Assembly: GCF_003952425.1 (NCBI RefSeq) | Contig: NZ_CP034449.1 | Coordinates: forward strand, 5,754,001-5,818,000 | Reading direction: 5' to 3' | Source of the DNA: Mesorhizobium sp. M2A.F.Ca.ET.046.03.2.1 | Lineage (GTDB): Bacteria; Pseudomonadota; Alphaproteobacteria; Rhizobiales; Rhizobiaceae | Length of the DNA: 64,000 nt | Shown here: piece by piece, positions 16,776-25,855 of the stretch | Position numbering within the stretch: the stretch's first letter is position 1 | Layout: each line of letters starts with the position of its first letter | Notes under the pieces: model-generated | The model's database searches: none | What the model saw: only the letters and a program-made list of their open reading frames with translations | What the model was told of the DNA's origin: nothing | Program-made: the position numbers and the translations under genes

Positions 16776-19265
16776 ATGTTTTTCCGCCTGCTGCGCCTGA
16801 TCTTGGTCGTCATCGTCGCTGTCTTAGGGCAGCCGGTGTTCGACGCGTCGGCGCAGGCGATCGGCCACGGCTCGGCGCAACTCATCGCCGACCAGACCAA
16901 GGTCATCCAGGATCTGACGGCCAAGACGGACGGGCTGGAGAAGAGACTGGGCGACCCCGACCAGGACGATGCGGGGCTGGTCGATATCCGCCTGCAGCTC
17001 GAGGATATTTCGCGGGCGGCGCTGACCAGCGCGCTGGCATTCCGCCAGCGCCTCAACGATATCAACGCCCGCGTCGAAGTGCTTGGGCCGCCTCCGGCAC
17101 AGGGGCAGCCGCCCGAGCCGGCGATCGTCAGCAACGAGCGCAGCGCGCTTGTCTCGGAGAAGGCCGAGATCAACGCGGTCGTCGCCAGCGCGCAGAATCT
17201 GTCGGTCCGCGTCAACGGGCTGGTCGACAAGATCTCAGTGATGCGCAGCGAGCTTTTCCGCAGCGTCATCACCAAACATTATGATCTGAACGACGCGCTG
17301 AGCCCGCAGGCCTTTTCCGACGCGCATGACCAGATCTCGGGTCTTTACAAGGCGGTGTCGTCCTGGCTGAGCTTCGCCCTCAAATTCAAGTTCCAGGCGA
17401 TCCTTGCCGCGACGCTGATGGCGCTGGCGCTGGCGGCCGTGCTCTTGATCGGCGGCAGGCGCTTGTTCGGCCGCATATTCGAGGCCGACCCAACCGTCGA
17501 GGAGCCGTCCTATCTCAGCCGGCTGTCGGTCGCCTTCTGGTCGACGCTGCTGCCGACCCTGGCGCTCGGCGTCTTCTTCGCCTCGGCCGTGTTCTTCTTC
17601 AACTATTACAATGTGCTGCGCGGCGACATCGGCACGTTTCTCAATGCCCTGCTGACGGTGATCGGCATGGTTTTCTGCGTCAACCGGCTGACCAACGCTG
17701 CGCTTGAGCCACGGCTGCCCAACTGGCGCCTGATCCCGGTCGCGACGGGGCCGGCGCGCTGGCTCGTCGGGCTGACGACCGCGATGGCCCTGGTGCTCGG
17801 CTTGAATTACTTCCTGTCGGTCGTCAACGAGAAGATGGGCTCTCCGCTTTCGCTGACGATCGCCAGGAGCTTTATCGCAACCATCATCATCGGCGTCATC
17901 CTGATCCTGATGGGATGGTTGAAGCCTTTCAAGGCGCAGGACGGCTCATGGCGTCCCTGGCCGGCCTGGCTTCGTTTCCTTGCCGTCGGGCTCGGCCTGT
18001 TCACCATTGCCGCGGCATTGCTCGGCTATATCGGCCTGTCGCTTTTCGTCGCGTTCCAGGTCGTGGTGACCGGGACCGTCCTGGTGACGGCCTATATCGG
18101 TTTCCTCTCGGCGCGCGCGATCGGCGAGGAGGGCGGCTTCGCCGACACTTCGGTCGGGCGCTGGCTTTCGGAAAATTCAAGCTACGAGGATACCGCGCTC
18201 GACCAGCTCGGGCTGGTGGTCAGCATCGCCATCAACCTGATGATCGTCGTGGTCTTCCTGCCGCTGATCCTTTTGATGTGGGGTTTCCAGCCCGGCGATA
18301 TCGAGGCCTGGGCCTATAAGCTGGCGACCGGCGTCTCGATCGGTTCGGTGACGATCTCTTTCCTCGGAATCCTCAGCGGCATTGTCGTCTTCATCATCGG
18401 CTATTTCCTGACGCGCTGGTTCCAGGGCTGGCTGGACGGCTCGGTGATGGCGCGCGGCAAGGTCGATGCCGGCGTGCGAAACTCGATCCGGCTCGGCGTC
18501 GGCTATGCAGGCGTGGCGATTGCCGGCCTCGTCGGCATCTCGGCGGCCGGCATCGATCTTTCCAACCTGGCGCTGGTCGCCGGCGCCCTTTCGCTCGGCA
18601 TCGGCTTCGGCCTGCAGAACGTCGTCTCGAATTTCGTTTCCGGCCTCATCCTGCTTGCCGAACGGCCGTTCAAGGTCGGCGACTGGATCGTCGCCGGCGA
18701 TGTCAGCGGCACGGTGCGCAAGATCAGCGTGCGCGCCACCGAGATCGAGACCTTCCAGCGGCAGTCGGTGATCCTGCCCAATTCGAACCTCATCAACAAC
18801 GCGGTCGGCAACTGGACGCATCGCAACAAGCTGGGGCGGGTCGAAATCAAGGTCGGCGTCGCCTATGGCAGCGACGTGAAGCGCGTCCATGCCGTCCTGC
18901 TGGATATTGCCCGCGCCCATCCGATGGTGCTGAAGAATCCGGAACCGTTCGTCCTCTTCGCCAATTTCGGGGCGGCCGCGCTCGAGTTCGAAATTCGCGT
19001 TTTCGTTGCCGACATCATGAACAGCAGCGTCGTGCAGAACGATATCCGTTTCGCCATCTTCGATATCTTCGAGGACGAGCGGATCGAGATCCCGTCGACG
19101 CCGCGCGCCATGGTCGAGACAACCAAGCATGAAGCCTGGCCGATCGACGACGACAAGATCGAAGCCGAATTCGCCGAGCGCCAGAGGCTGGAGGAGGAAG
19201 CCGCGGCCGAACGGGAACGGCTGGCCAAGATGAAGCGCAGGGGCCGCAAGCCAGACCCTGGATAA
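16776..19265 (+). CDS. MscS-type mechanosensitive channel with DUF3772 periplasmic domain
   Basis: The 829-residue protein has an N-terminal signal peptide (cleavage likely after about residue 26, FDASAQA). A periplasmic coiled region of the DUF3772 type (about 30-190) and a series of membrane helices (about 205-580) follow. The MscS pore and beta domain are near residues 600-700, with LSLGIGFGLQNVVSNFVSG and the RPFKVGDWI motif. A charged C-terminal tail (about 780-829) is rich in E, R and K. Large MscS proteins release solutes at low osmolarity. Next to betaine catabolism this may matter for osmolyte control, but the gene is divergent from soxB and the link is only positional. Confidence 0.9.
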   Translation: MFFRLLRLILVVIVAVLGQPVFDASAQAIGHGSAQLIADQTKVIQDLTAKTDGLEKRLGDPDQDDAGLVDIRLQLEDISRAALTSALAFRQRLNDINARVEVLGPPPAQGQPPEPAIVSNERSALVSEKAEINAVVASAQNLSVRVNGLVDKISVMRSELFRSVITKHYDLNDALSPQAFSDAHDQISGLYKAVSSWLSFALKFKFQAILAATLMALALAAVLLIGGRRLFGRIFEADPTVEEPSYLSRLSVAFWSTLLPTLALGVFFASAVFFFNYYNVLRGDIGTFLNALLTVIGMVFCVNRLTNAALEPRLPNWRLIPVATGPARWLVGLTTAMALVLGLNYFLSVVNEKMGSPLSLTIARSFIATIIIGVILILMGWLKPFKAQDGSWRPWPAWLRFLAVGLGLFTIAAALLGYIGLSLFVAFQVVVTGTVLVTAYIGFLSARAIGEEGGFADTSVGRWLSENSSYEDTALDQLGLVVSIAINLMIVVVFLPLILLMWGFQPGDIEAWAYKLATGVSIGSVTISFLGILSGIVVFIIGYFLTRWFQGWLDGSVMARGKVDAGVRNSIRLGVGYAGVAIAGLVGISAAGIDLSNLALVAGALSLGIGFGLQNVVSNFVSGLILLAERPFKVGDWIVAGDVSGTVRKISVRATEIETFQRQSVILPNSNLINNAVGNWTHRNKLGRVEIKVGVAYGSDVKRVHAVLLDIARAHPMVLKNPEPFVLFANFGAAALEFEIRVFVADIMNSSVVQNDIRFAIFDIFEDERIEIPSTPRAMVETTKHEAWPIDDDKIEAEFAERQRLEEEAAAERERLAKMKRRGRKPDPG

Positions 19266-19457
19266 AGGTGCGGCAACGTTCGGCCTAGCCGCATTTCGAT
19301 ACACCTTCGGTGGCGTCGCCCTGCGCCGAAACCGATTGTGGCATGAATGCGGCATTCAGTTGCGGTTCAGGTAACATCTCATATAAGCTTCGATGCAAAG
19401 GGCGAGAATGCCTTGCAAATTTTGAACAGAGGCGGTGTGTGAAACACCGGGATTGCA

Positions 19458-19721
19458 ATGTGGAAGTCTGTCGTTGCCGCCATTGCTTTGCTGGCCTTGG
19501 GCGGTTCGGCTTTCGCCGCCAGCGCGATCAACAGGGACGCTCAGACGCGGACCCTGGTCGTGACCGAAGGCGGCGCCAAGAGCGAGCTGACGCTCGGTGC
19601 CGGCGAGACGGTGGAGTTCTGCTCGAACGGCTGCTTCGTCACCCTGCCCAATGGTGACCTCGAAGCCCTGACCGGTTCGGAGACGGTCGAAATTTCGGGC
19701 GGGACCGCCCGCATCAAGTAA
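19458..19721 (+). CDS. Small secreted protein of unknown function
   Basis: The 87-residue protein has a clear Sec signal peptide (MWKSVVAAIALLALGGSAFA, cleavage after AFA). The predicted mature chain is about 66 residues with two cysteines close together (FCSNGCF), which could form a disulphide in the periplasm. I do not recognise a named domain. It stands alone with 192 bp upstream and a likely terminator downstream (19752-19780), which supports an independent transcript. Confidence 0.75.
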   Translation: MWKSVVAAIALLALGGSAFAASAINRDAQTRTLVVTEGGAKSELTLGAGETVEFCSNGCFVTLPNGDLEALTGSETVEISGGTARIK

Positions 19722-19751
19722 CGCGCAACGGATTGGCGCGGTAAGATTAGC

Positions 19752-19780
19752 AAAGGCCGAACCGATGTCCGGCCTTTTAT
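19752..19780 (+). terminator. Rho-independent terminator after the small secreted protein
   Basis: AAAGGCCG (19752-19759) and CGGCCTTT (19770-19777) form an 8-bp stem with a 10-nt loop, followed by a short T run (TTTTAT). Confidence 0.7.
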
Positions 19781-19980
19781 CGTTTCCGGTAGCCGACGCT
19801 TAACGATGACGGCCGAAAAACCGGCATGACCATTCCCTGCAACCGCACGTTTTAACGTTCGCTGCGTCATCCCCCGGCTATATCTGCCCCCGTGGACGCC
19901 GGTACACGGCGTGGGTTGAATTGGCGCGTGGCCCTTCCGGGATTTGGAGTCGGGATCCTGCGCTCTATCGGGGCAGGACA

Positions 19981-21414
19981 ATGGACGCGAGGTCGGACAG
20001 GAACGCAATTCCGCTTGCGGTCGATCTCGACGGGACGTTGATTGCAACGGACCTTCTGTGGGAAGGCCTGTTCATCCTCCTCAAGAAGAACCCGCTCTAT
20101 TTCTTTCTGCTGCCGCTCTGGCTGACCGGCGGTCCGGCGCGGCTTAAGCAGGAAATATCCCTGCGCGTCGACATCGACCCGGCCTCGCTGCCTTACCGTC
20201 AGGAATTAATTGACCGTTTGCACGCCGAGCATCGGGAGGGCCGCGTGATCGTGCTGGCGACGGGAACGCCGCGCAAATTCGCCGAGGCAATCGCGGCGCA
20301 TCTCGGCATTTTCGACCGCGTGCTGGCGACCGACGGCCCGCATAACATGACCTCGGGCCGCAAGTGCTCCGCTCTGGTCGCCGCCTATGGCGATGCGGGC
20401 TTCGATTATGCCGGCAACAGCCGCCACGACCTCAAAGTGTTCGATGCCGCGCGCAACGCGCTGGTGGTGGCGCCCGATCGCAGCGCCCGGCGCTGGCAGG
20501 CGGCGCATCAGGCCGAGGCGATGCCGGCGCCGAAGCCGACGCTGAGAACCTATATCAAGATGCTGCGCATGCATCAGTGGCTGAAGAACGCGCTGATCGC
20601 CGTGCCGATGGTGCTGTCGCACGAATATTTCAATCCCAATATGATCTGGGAATGCCTGCTGGCGTTCGTTTCCTTCAGCGCCGTGGCGTCCGCCATCTAC
20701 ATCCTCAACGATTTCTTCGACCTCGCGCTCGACCGCAAGCATCCTACCAAGCGCAACCGGCCTTTCGCCAGCGGCGCATTGTCCATTCCGTTCGGCATGG
20801 GCGCGATCGCGGCGCTGCTTGCGATAGGCATCGCAGCCGGCCTATTCCTGCCGATCGAATTCCTTGGCGTGCTTGCCGGCTATCTGGTCGTCACCACCGG
20901 CTATTCGCTGTCGTTCAAGCGCATGCTTCTGGTCGATGTGCTGACGCTTGCCGGCCTCTACACGATCCGCGTGCTGGCGGGCGCGGCCGCCACCGGCGTG
21001 GACGTTTCCTTCTGGCTGCTTGCCTTCTCGATCTTCTTCTTCCTGTCGCTGGCCCTGGTGAAGCGCTTCGTCGAACTGCGCACCACGGCCATCCCTCCGG
21101 GCGAGCGCATCGCCGGCCGCGGCTATCGCACCGAAGATCAGGAGATCGTCGCCCAGGCCGGCATGGCGTCGGCCTTCTCCTCGGCGCTGGTGCTCGCGCT
21201 CTATATGGACAGCCCGGCGGTGCGCGAGCTTTACCCGCATCCCTGGCTGATATGGCCGCTGGCGCCGATCGTGCTCTACCTCACGATGCGCGTCTGGATC
21301 CTGGCCCGGCGCGACGAGATGCATGACGACCCGGTCGTCTTCATCATCCGTGACTGGCGCAGCCAGATCGTCGTCGCGATCGGCGCGGTCTTCCTCGTCG
21401 CCGGAGGCTGGTGA
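19981..21414 (+). CDS. HAD domain-UbiA prenyltransferase fusion, decaprenyl-phosphate phosphoribosyltransferase-like
   Basis: The 477-residue protein has two parts. Residues about 1-185 form a HAD phosphatase-like domain (VDLDGTLIATD holds the DxD nucleophile motif). From about 195 to the end is a UbiA-type membrane prenyltransferase with RMHQWLKNALI and NDFFDLALDRKHPTKRNRPF. The latter is the Asp-rich metal/diphosphate motif in the form seen in DPPR synthases such as mycobacterial Rv3806c. Such enzymes transfer 5-phosphoribosyl from PRPP to polyprenyl phosphate, and the fused HAD could remove the 5-phosphate. ATG 19981 is preferred to the upstream TTG 19921. The stop overlaps the next start by one base. 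It heads a seven-gene cluster to 27840. Confidence 0.87.
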   Translation: MDARSDRNAIPLAVDLDGTLIATDLLWEGLFILLKKNPLYFFLLPLWLTGGPARLKQEISLRVDIDPASLPYRQELIDRLHAEHREGRVIVLATGTPRKFAEAIAAHLGIFDRVLATDGPHNMTSGRKCSALVAAYGDAGFDYAGNSRHDLKVFDAARNALVVAPDRSARRWQAAHQAEAMPAPKPTLRTYIKMLRMHQWLKNALIAVPMVLSHEYFNPNMIWECLLAFVSFSAVASAIYILNDFFDLALDRKHPTKRNRPFASGALSIPFGMGAIAALLAIGIAAGLFLPIEFLGVLAGYLVVTTGYSLSFKRMLLVDVLTLAGLYTIRVLAGAAATGVDVSFWLLAFSIFFFLSLALVKRFVELRTTAIPPGERIAGRGYRTEDQEIVAQAGMASAFSSALVLALYMDSPAVRELYPHPWLIWPLAPIVLYLTMRVWILARRDEMHDDPVVFIIRDWRSQIVVAIGAVFLVAGGW

Positions 21415-22766
21415 TGGGGCAGGAGCGCTTCGGCAGCTTCGGGTTGGCGACCCCACCGGCGCGCAAGGCGATCCCGGCGGACGAGGCCATCGCCTTGCTG
21501 AAGCGCGGCGAGGCGAAAGCCGGATCGCTGCTCGCCTACGGCAATGGCCGCTCCTATGGCGACAGCTGTCAGAACGATGCCGGCATGGTGGTCGACATGC
21601 GGCCGCTCAACCGCATCCGTTCCTTCAACGCAGAGACCGGTGTGCTCGAAGCCGATGCCGGCACGCTGCTTTGCGACATCATCGCTTACGCCGCGCCCTA
21701 CGGCTTCTTCCCAGCCGTGGTTCCAGGCACGCAGTTCGTGACGCTGGGCGGCGCGATCGCCAACGACGTTCACGGCAAGAACCACCATCGGCGCGGCACC
21801 TTTGGCTGTCATGTCGAGGCCCTCACGCTGCTGCGGTCTGACGGCCGGACCTATCGCTGCTCGCCGACCGATAATGTCCGCCTGTTCGGGGCGACGATCG
21901 GCGGCATGGGCCTGACCGGGCTGATCCTGTCGGCATCGATCAAGCTTCTGCGCGTGCCGTCGCTCGACATCATGGAGAAGGCGACGCGGTTTCGCCATCT
22001 CGGCGAATTCTTCGATCTCGCCGAGGCGGCGGACCAGGCTAACGAATATGCCGTCGCGTGGATCGACCAGCTCGCGGGCGGCCATGGGCTCGGGCGCGGC
22101 CTTTTGTTAACCGGCAATCATGCCGAACACGGCTCCCACGCCGCCGCGAATGCCGGCACCCGGCTTTCCGTGCCGGTGCGGCCGCCGTTCAACGTGCTGA
22201 ACCGGCCCTTCCTCACGGCCTTCAACGCGGCCTACCGCTGGAAAAAGGGCAAGTCCGCGGTCCCACGCCAAGCGGGCTATCAGGGCTTCTTCTTTCCGCT
22301 CGACGGCGTCCGCGACTGGAACCGGCTCTACGGGCCGCGCGGGCTTTTCCAGCACCAGAGCGTGGTGCCGGAGGAGAAGGCCCGCCGCATCGTGCCCGCG
22401 CTGCTCGAGGCGGCGCGACGGGCGGGGCAGGGATCGTTCCTGACGGTGCTCAAGCGCTTCGGCGATGTCCGCTCGCCGGCGCTGCTGTCGTTCCCGCGGC
22501 CGGGCTACACGCTGACGCTCGATTTCCCCAACCGGGGTGAAAGGACGTTGCGGCTGCTTGCCCAGCTCGACCGCATCACGGTTGAGGCGGGCGGGGCGGT
22601 GAACCCCTACAAGGATGCCCGGATGGGGCCTGAGACATTCGCCGCATCGTTCCCGCATTGGCGACGGCTGGAGGCGCTTCGCGACCCGGCTTTCCTATCA
22701 AGCTTCTGGGCGCGTACCGCCAAGAGACTGGAGATCGGACAAGGAAGAGCTGAGGCCGCGGAATAG
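21414..22766 (+). CDS. FAD-binding oxidoreductase, DprE1-like
   Basis: The 450-residue protein is a VAO/BBE-type flavoenzyme. The FAD_binding_4 domain (about residues 15-175) contains YGNGRSYGDSC and GTQFVTLGGAIANDVHGKNHH, both close to the FAD-binding motifs of decaprenylphosphoryl-ribose 2'-oxidase DprE1, followed by the substrate domain. DprE1 oxidises the 2' hydroxyl of polyprenyl-phospho-ribose, the first step of epimerisation to arabinose. The position directly after a DPPR-synthase-like gene, with TGATG overlap (a GTG at 21411 is an alternative start), supports that role. Confidence 0.85.
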   Translation: MGQERFGSFGLATPPARKAIPADEAIALLKRGEAKAGSLLAYGNGRSYGDSCQNDAGMVVDMRPLNRIRSFNAETGVLEADAGTLLCDIIAYAAPYGFFPAVVPGTQFVTLGGAIANDVHGKNHHRRGTFGCHVEALTLLRSDGRTYRCSPTDNVRLFGATIGGMGLTGLILSASIKLLRVPSLDIMEKATRFRHLGEFFDLAEAADQANEYAVAWIDQLAGGHGLGRGLLLTGNHAEHGSHAAANAGTRLSVPVRPPFNVLNRPFLTAFNAAYRWKKGKSAVPRQAGYQGFFFPLDGVRDWNRLYGPRGLFQHQSVVPEEKARRIVPALLEAARRAGQGSFLTVLKRFGDVRSPALLSFPRPGYTLTLDFPNRGERTLRLLAQLDRITVEAGGAVNPYKDARMGPETFAASFPHWRRLEALRDPAFLSSFWARTAKRLEIGQGRAEAAE

Positions 22767-22890
22767 GTAAAAGTCGAATAGATCATGGTAAACAAAGTGT
22801 TACGCCATGGTTTACTTAAAACACTGGTGTGGGTTCACGAAATATTGGCAGATTTGTAATAGGGCCGCCCAAGGGGGCGGGGTGGCAACA

Positions 22891-23340
22891 ATGAAATACA
22901 TAGTCTTCATTCTCTTCACGGTCATGACCAATGCCGCAGCGCAGCTGATGCTGAAGCAGGGCATGATGTCGATGGGGCCGATCTCCTTCGAAGGTGTCAA
23001 TCCGCTCGTCAGGCTGCTGCAGATCGTGTTCAGCCCATGGGTGTTCCTCGGTCTGTGCACCTTCGTCATCTCGATGGCGTCGCATCTCTATGTGCTGTCC
23101 AAGGTCGAGCTCAGCTTCGCCTATCCGTTCCTCAGCCTCGCCTATGTCGCCGTGGCGATCTTTGCCTATTTCGTCTTCCGCGAGGACCTCAATGGCTGGC
23201 GCATCGCCGGCATCGCCTGCATCTGCGTCGGCACGATCCTGATCGCCCAGAGTGGCAGAGAAATGGGTGGCCACGGGCATGAGGAGCAGACCGCTTCCAT
23301 CGCCTCCGACAAAATCCAGACAAGCGAGATCGTTCGATGA
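22891..23340 (+). CDS. Small EamA/SMR-like membrane transporter
   Basis: The 149-residue protein has four hydrophobic segments (about residues 2-22, 38-62, 70-95 and 100-122) in the arrangement of EamA half-transporters and small multidrug resistance proteins. The LSFAYPFLSLAYVAVAIFAYFVFRE stretch (pieces LSFAYPF and FVFRE) is typical. ATG 22891 is chosen, with a G-rich stretch upstream; the longer frame from 22807 has an unlikely N-terminus. In polyprenyl-phosphate sugar clusters, such proteins are suspected flippases moving the lipid-linked sugar across the inner membrane. That role is inferred from neighbours. Confidence 0.8.
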   Translation: MKYIVFILFTVMTNAAAQLMLKQGMMSMGPISFEGVNPLVRLLQIVFSPWVFLGLCTFVISMASHLYVLSKVELSFAYPFLSLAYVAVAIFAYFVFREDLNGWRIAGIACICVGTILIAQSGREMGGHGHEEQTASIASDKIQTSEIVR

Positions 23341-24344
23341 GACATGTGATTTTCGGCGGCGACGGTTTCGTCGGCCGTCACCTTGCGCCCAAGCTCGTCG
23401 CCGATGGCGAGACTGTCGTCGTCGCCGACATCGTGAAGAGCGACCTGCCGCATTACCGTTCGATGCGCTTCATCACCTGCGATGTGACCGATCCGGCCCC
23501 GGTCGCGGCGGTCGGGCTCAAGGCGGACGATATGGTCTACAATCTGTCGGCCAAGATGCTGTCGCCGATCCAGGTGCGCGCCAAGCGGCATGATTTCTTC
23601 TTTCCAGTGAACTTCCACGGCACCGAGAACATCATCCAGGCGATGGACAAGGCCGGCGCCTCGAAGCTCGTCCACTACACGACCGACATGATCTACGGCC
23701 ACACGGTGGTGCTGCCGATGACCGAGGACCATCCGGTCGCGCCGCTCGGCGAATATGGCCTGTCAAAGCTCAAGACCGAGGAACTCGCCGCCGAATGGCG
23801 CAAGCGCGGCATGTCGATCTCGCTGTTCAGGCCGCGCCTGATCATCGGCCCTGGACGCCTCGGCATCCTTGAAAAACTGTTCAAGCTGATCGACTGGAAT
23901 CTGCCCGTGCCGATGATCGGCTCGGGCAGGAACCCTTATCAGTTCATCTCGGTGTTCGACTGCGCAGAGGCCGCCCGCGCCGCCTGGAAGGCCGGCGTGC
24001 CGAACGAGGCCTATAATCTCGGCTCGCTCAACCCGCCGCCGGTCAGGAAACTGCTCGGCGATCTCATCCGCCATGCCGGCTCGAAGTCGATCCTGCTGCC
24101 GACGCCCGGCTGGGCGGTCAAGCGCACGCTCGACCTGCTCGATTTGCTGAACATGCCGATCATGGATCCTGAGCAGTATCTGATCGCCGACGAGGAATGC
24201 GTGCTCGACGTGTCCAAGGCCGAGCGCCAGCTCGGCTGGGTGCCGCAATATCGCGACGAGGACATGCTGATCGCCGCCTACAGCGAATACCGCGCCAAGA
24301 AGGACGGCCACGCCGTCGCCACGAAACATGTGCCTGCCGAATAG
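23337..24344 (+). CDS. NAD-dependent epimerase/dehydratase (extended SDR)
   Basis: The 335-residue protein has the Rossmann motif FGGDGFVGRHLA at residues 5-16, an acidic residue ending strand 2 (VVVADI), a YGLSK catalytic Tyr/Lys pair near residue 142, and an extended SDR C-terminal half. It overlaps the transporter gene by 4 nt (ATGA). In a DprE1/DprE2-type pathway a reductase must restore the 2' hydroxyl with inverted configuration. Classical DprE2 is a shorter SDR, so this enzyme may instead act on a nucleotide sugar. Both are inferences. Confidence 0.83.
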   Translation: MRHVIFGGDGFVGRHLAPKLVADGETVVVADIVKSDLPHYRSMRFITCDVTDPAPVAAVGLKADDMVYNLSAKMLSPIQVRAKRHDFFFPVNFHGTENIIQAMDKAGASKLVHYTTDMIYGHTVVLPMTEDHPVAPLGEYGLSKLKTEELAAEWRKRGMSISLFRPRLIIGPGRLGILEKLFKLIDWNLPVPMIGSGRNPYQFISVFDCAEAARAAWKAGVPNEAYNLGSLNPPPVRKLLGDLIRHAGSKSILLPTPGWAVKRTLDLLDLLNMPIMDPEQYLIADEECVLDVSKAERQLGWVPQYRDEDMLIAAYSEYRAKKDGHAVATKHVPAE

Positions 24345-24366
24345 AGCGCGAAGGGAGATTTTTCAG

Positions 24367-25842
24367 ATGACCGTCATGGCCAAGCCGGAACAGACAGGCA
24401 CGCGAACGCTGGTTGAAGCGCCGGCGCTGTCGCCCGCTTCCATCGCCAAGCCAGACTTGATCAGCGTCGAGCAGGCCAAGGCGCTGGATGTCGCCCGCAT
24501 CACCGATCTGTTCAAGGCGCATCTCAATCCCGGACAGCTGCATTTCATGAAGCTGCTCGGCTTCCACAAGGTCAAGATCGAGCGCGCCGAGGGTATGTTC
24601 TATATCGACCAGAACGGCCGCAAGATCCTCGACTTCTTCGGCGGCTTCGGCTCGCTGGCCTTCGGCCACAACCATCCGCGCATTCTGGAAGCCCGCAAAA
24701 AGTTCCAGGAGGAGAAGCGCCAGGAGATCGCCATCGCCTTCATGTCGCAATATGCTGCGGCACTTGCGCACAACATCGCCAAATGCTCGCCGGGCGACCT
24801 CGACATGGTGTTCTTGGGCTCCTCCGGCTCTGAAGCCATGGAAGCGGCGGTTAAGCTTGCCGAGCGCGCCGCCGGCCCGAAGCGGCCGAAAATCGTCTAT
24901 GCGGAAAATTCCTTCCACGGCAAGACCAAGGGCGTGCTGGCGATCACCGACGGCCAACTCTACCGCGCCGACTTCAAGGTCGCGGACAATGTCGTGCGTG
25001 TGCCCTTCGCCGACATCGACGCCGTCGAGCGGCTGTTCAAGAGCGATCCCCAGATCGGCGTCATCGTGCTCGAAACCATCCAGGGCGGCGGCGGCATCAT
25101 CCAGGCGGAGGCGCAATACTGGCAGAAGCTACGCGCGCTGTGCGACCAGTATGGCGTGCTTTGGGTCGCCGACGAGGTGCAATGCGGCTACGGCCGCTCG
25201 GGCCGCTTCTATGCCTTCGAGCATTACGGCGTGGTGCCGGACGTGACGGCGCTGGCGAAATCGCTCGGCGCCGGCAAGGCGGCGGTCGGCGCCATGATCG
25301 CCAGGCGCGATGTCTATATGAAAGCCTATGGCACGCCGAAGACGGCGATGATTCACGCCATGGCGACCTTCGGCGGCATGGGCGAGGCCTGCGTCACCGC
25401 GATCGAGGGCATCAATGTCCTCTATGACGAGGGGCTGATCGACAACGCCGCCTCGACCGGCGAGTACCTCATCCAGCGGCTGCAGGCGCTTAAGGAAAAA
25501 TATCCGAGGATCATCAAGGACGTGCGCGGCAAGGGTTTTATGATCGGGCTCGAGTTCCACGATTTCTCGCAGACCCTGCCTATGGTGCTCAGACCGGTGG
25601 TGAGCGTGCTCGACGACAAGTTGAAAGGCTCGCTGTCCGGCTTCGTCGGCTCGCTTTTGCTGCGCGACTATGACGTGCTGGTCGCCTTCACCGAATATAA
25701 CCGCAACGTCATCCGGCTCGAGCCGCCGCTGATCTGCCAGCCCGAGCATGTCGACCGCTTCGTCGACGCCTTCGATAGTCTTCTGTCGCGCGGCATCGTG
25801 GCGATCGTGAAGGATTTCGTGAAAAGCCAGGTCGGCAAATAA
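24367..25842 (+). CDS. Class III PLP-dependent aminotransferase
   Basis: The 491-residue protein belongs to the ornithine/acetylornithine/putrescine aminotransferase family. The glycine-rich FLGSSGSEAMEAAVKLAE binds the PLP phosphate, WVADEVQCGYGRSG carries the aspartate that contacts PLP nitrogen, and the Schiff-base lysine is in ALAKSLGAGKA. The start at 24367 has AAGGGAG upstream. The N-terminal 60 residues before the fold are longer than usual. Its place in a lipid-linked sugar cluster suggests that an amino group is added to the sugar or to its acceptor, but no substrate can be read off. Confidence 0.86.
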   Translation: MTVMAKPEQTGTRTLVEAPALSPASIAKPDLISVEQAKALDVARITDLFKAHLNPGQLHFMKLLGFHKVKIERAEGMFYIDQNGRKILDFFGGFGSLAFGHNHPRILEARKKFQEEKRQEIAIAFMSQYAAALAHNIAKCSPGDLDMVFLGSSGSEAMEAAVKLAERAAGPKRPKIVYAENSFHGKTKGVLAITDGQLYRADFKVADNVVRVPFADIDAVERLFKSDPQIGVIVLETIQGGGGIIQAEAQYWQKLRALCDQYGVLWVADEVQCGYGRSGRFYAFEHYGVVPDVTALAKSLGAGKAAVGAMIARRDVYMKAYGTPKTAMIHAMATFGGMGEACVTAIEGINVLYDEGLIDNAASTGEYLIQRLQALKEKYPRIIKDVRGKGFMIGLEFHDFSQTLPMVLRPVVSVLDDKLKGSLSGFVGSLLLRDYDVLVAFTEYNRNVIRLEPPLICQPEHVDRFVDAFDSLLSRGIVAIVKDFVKSQVGK

Positions 25843-25855
25843 GAGGCCGCCGAGC

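Noticed and set aside
19722..19980. nod box driving the lipid-linked sugar cluster (Nod-factor arabinosylation)
   Set aside because: No sequence resembling the nod box consensus was found upstream of 19981, so a nodulation role is not claimed.
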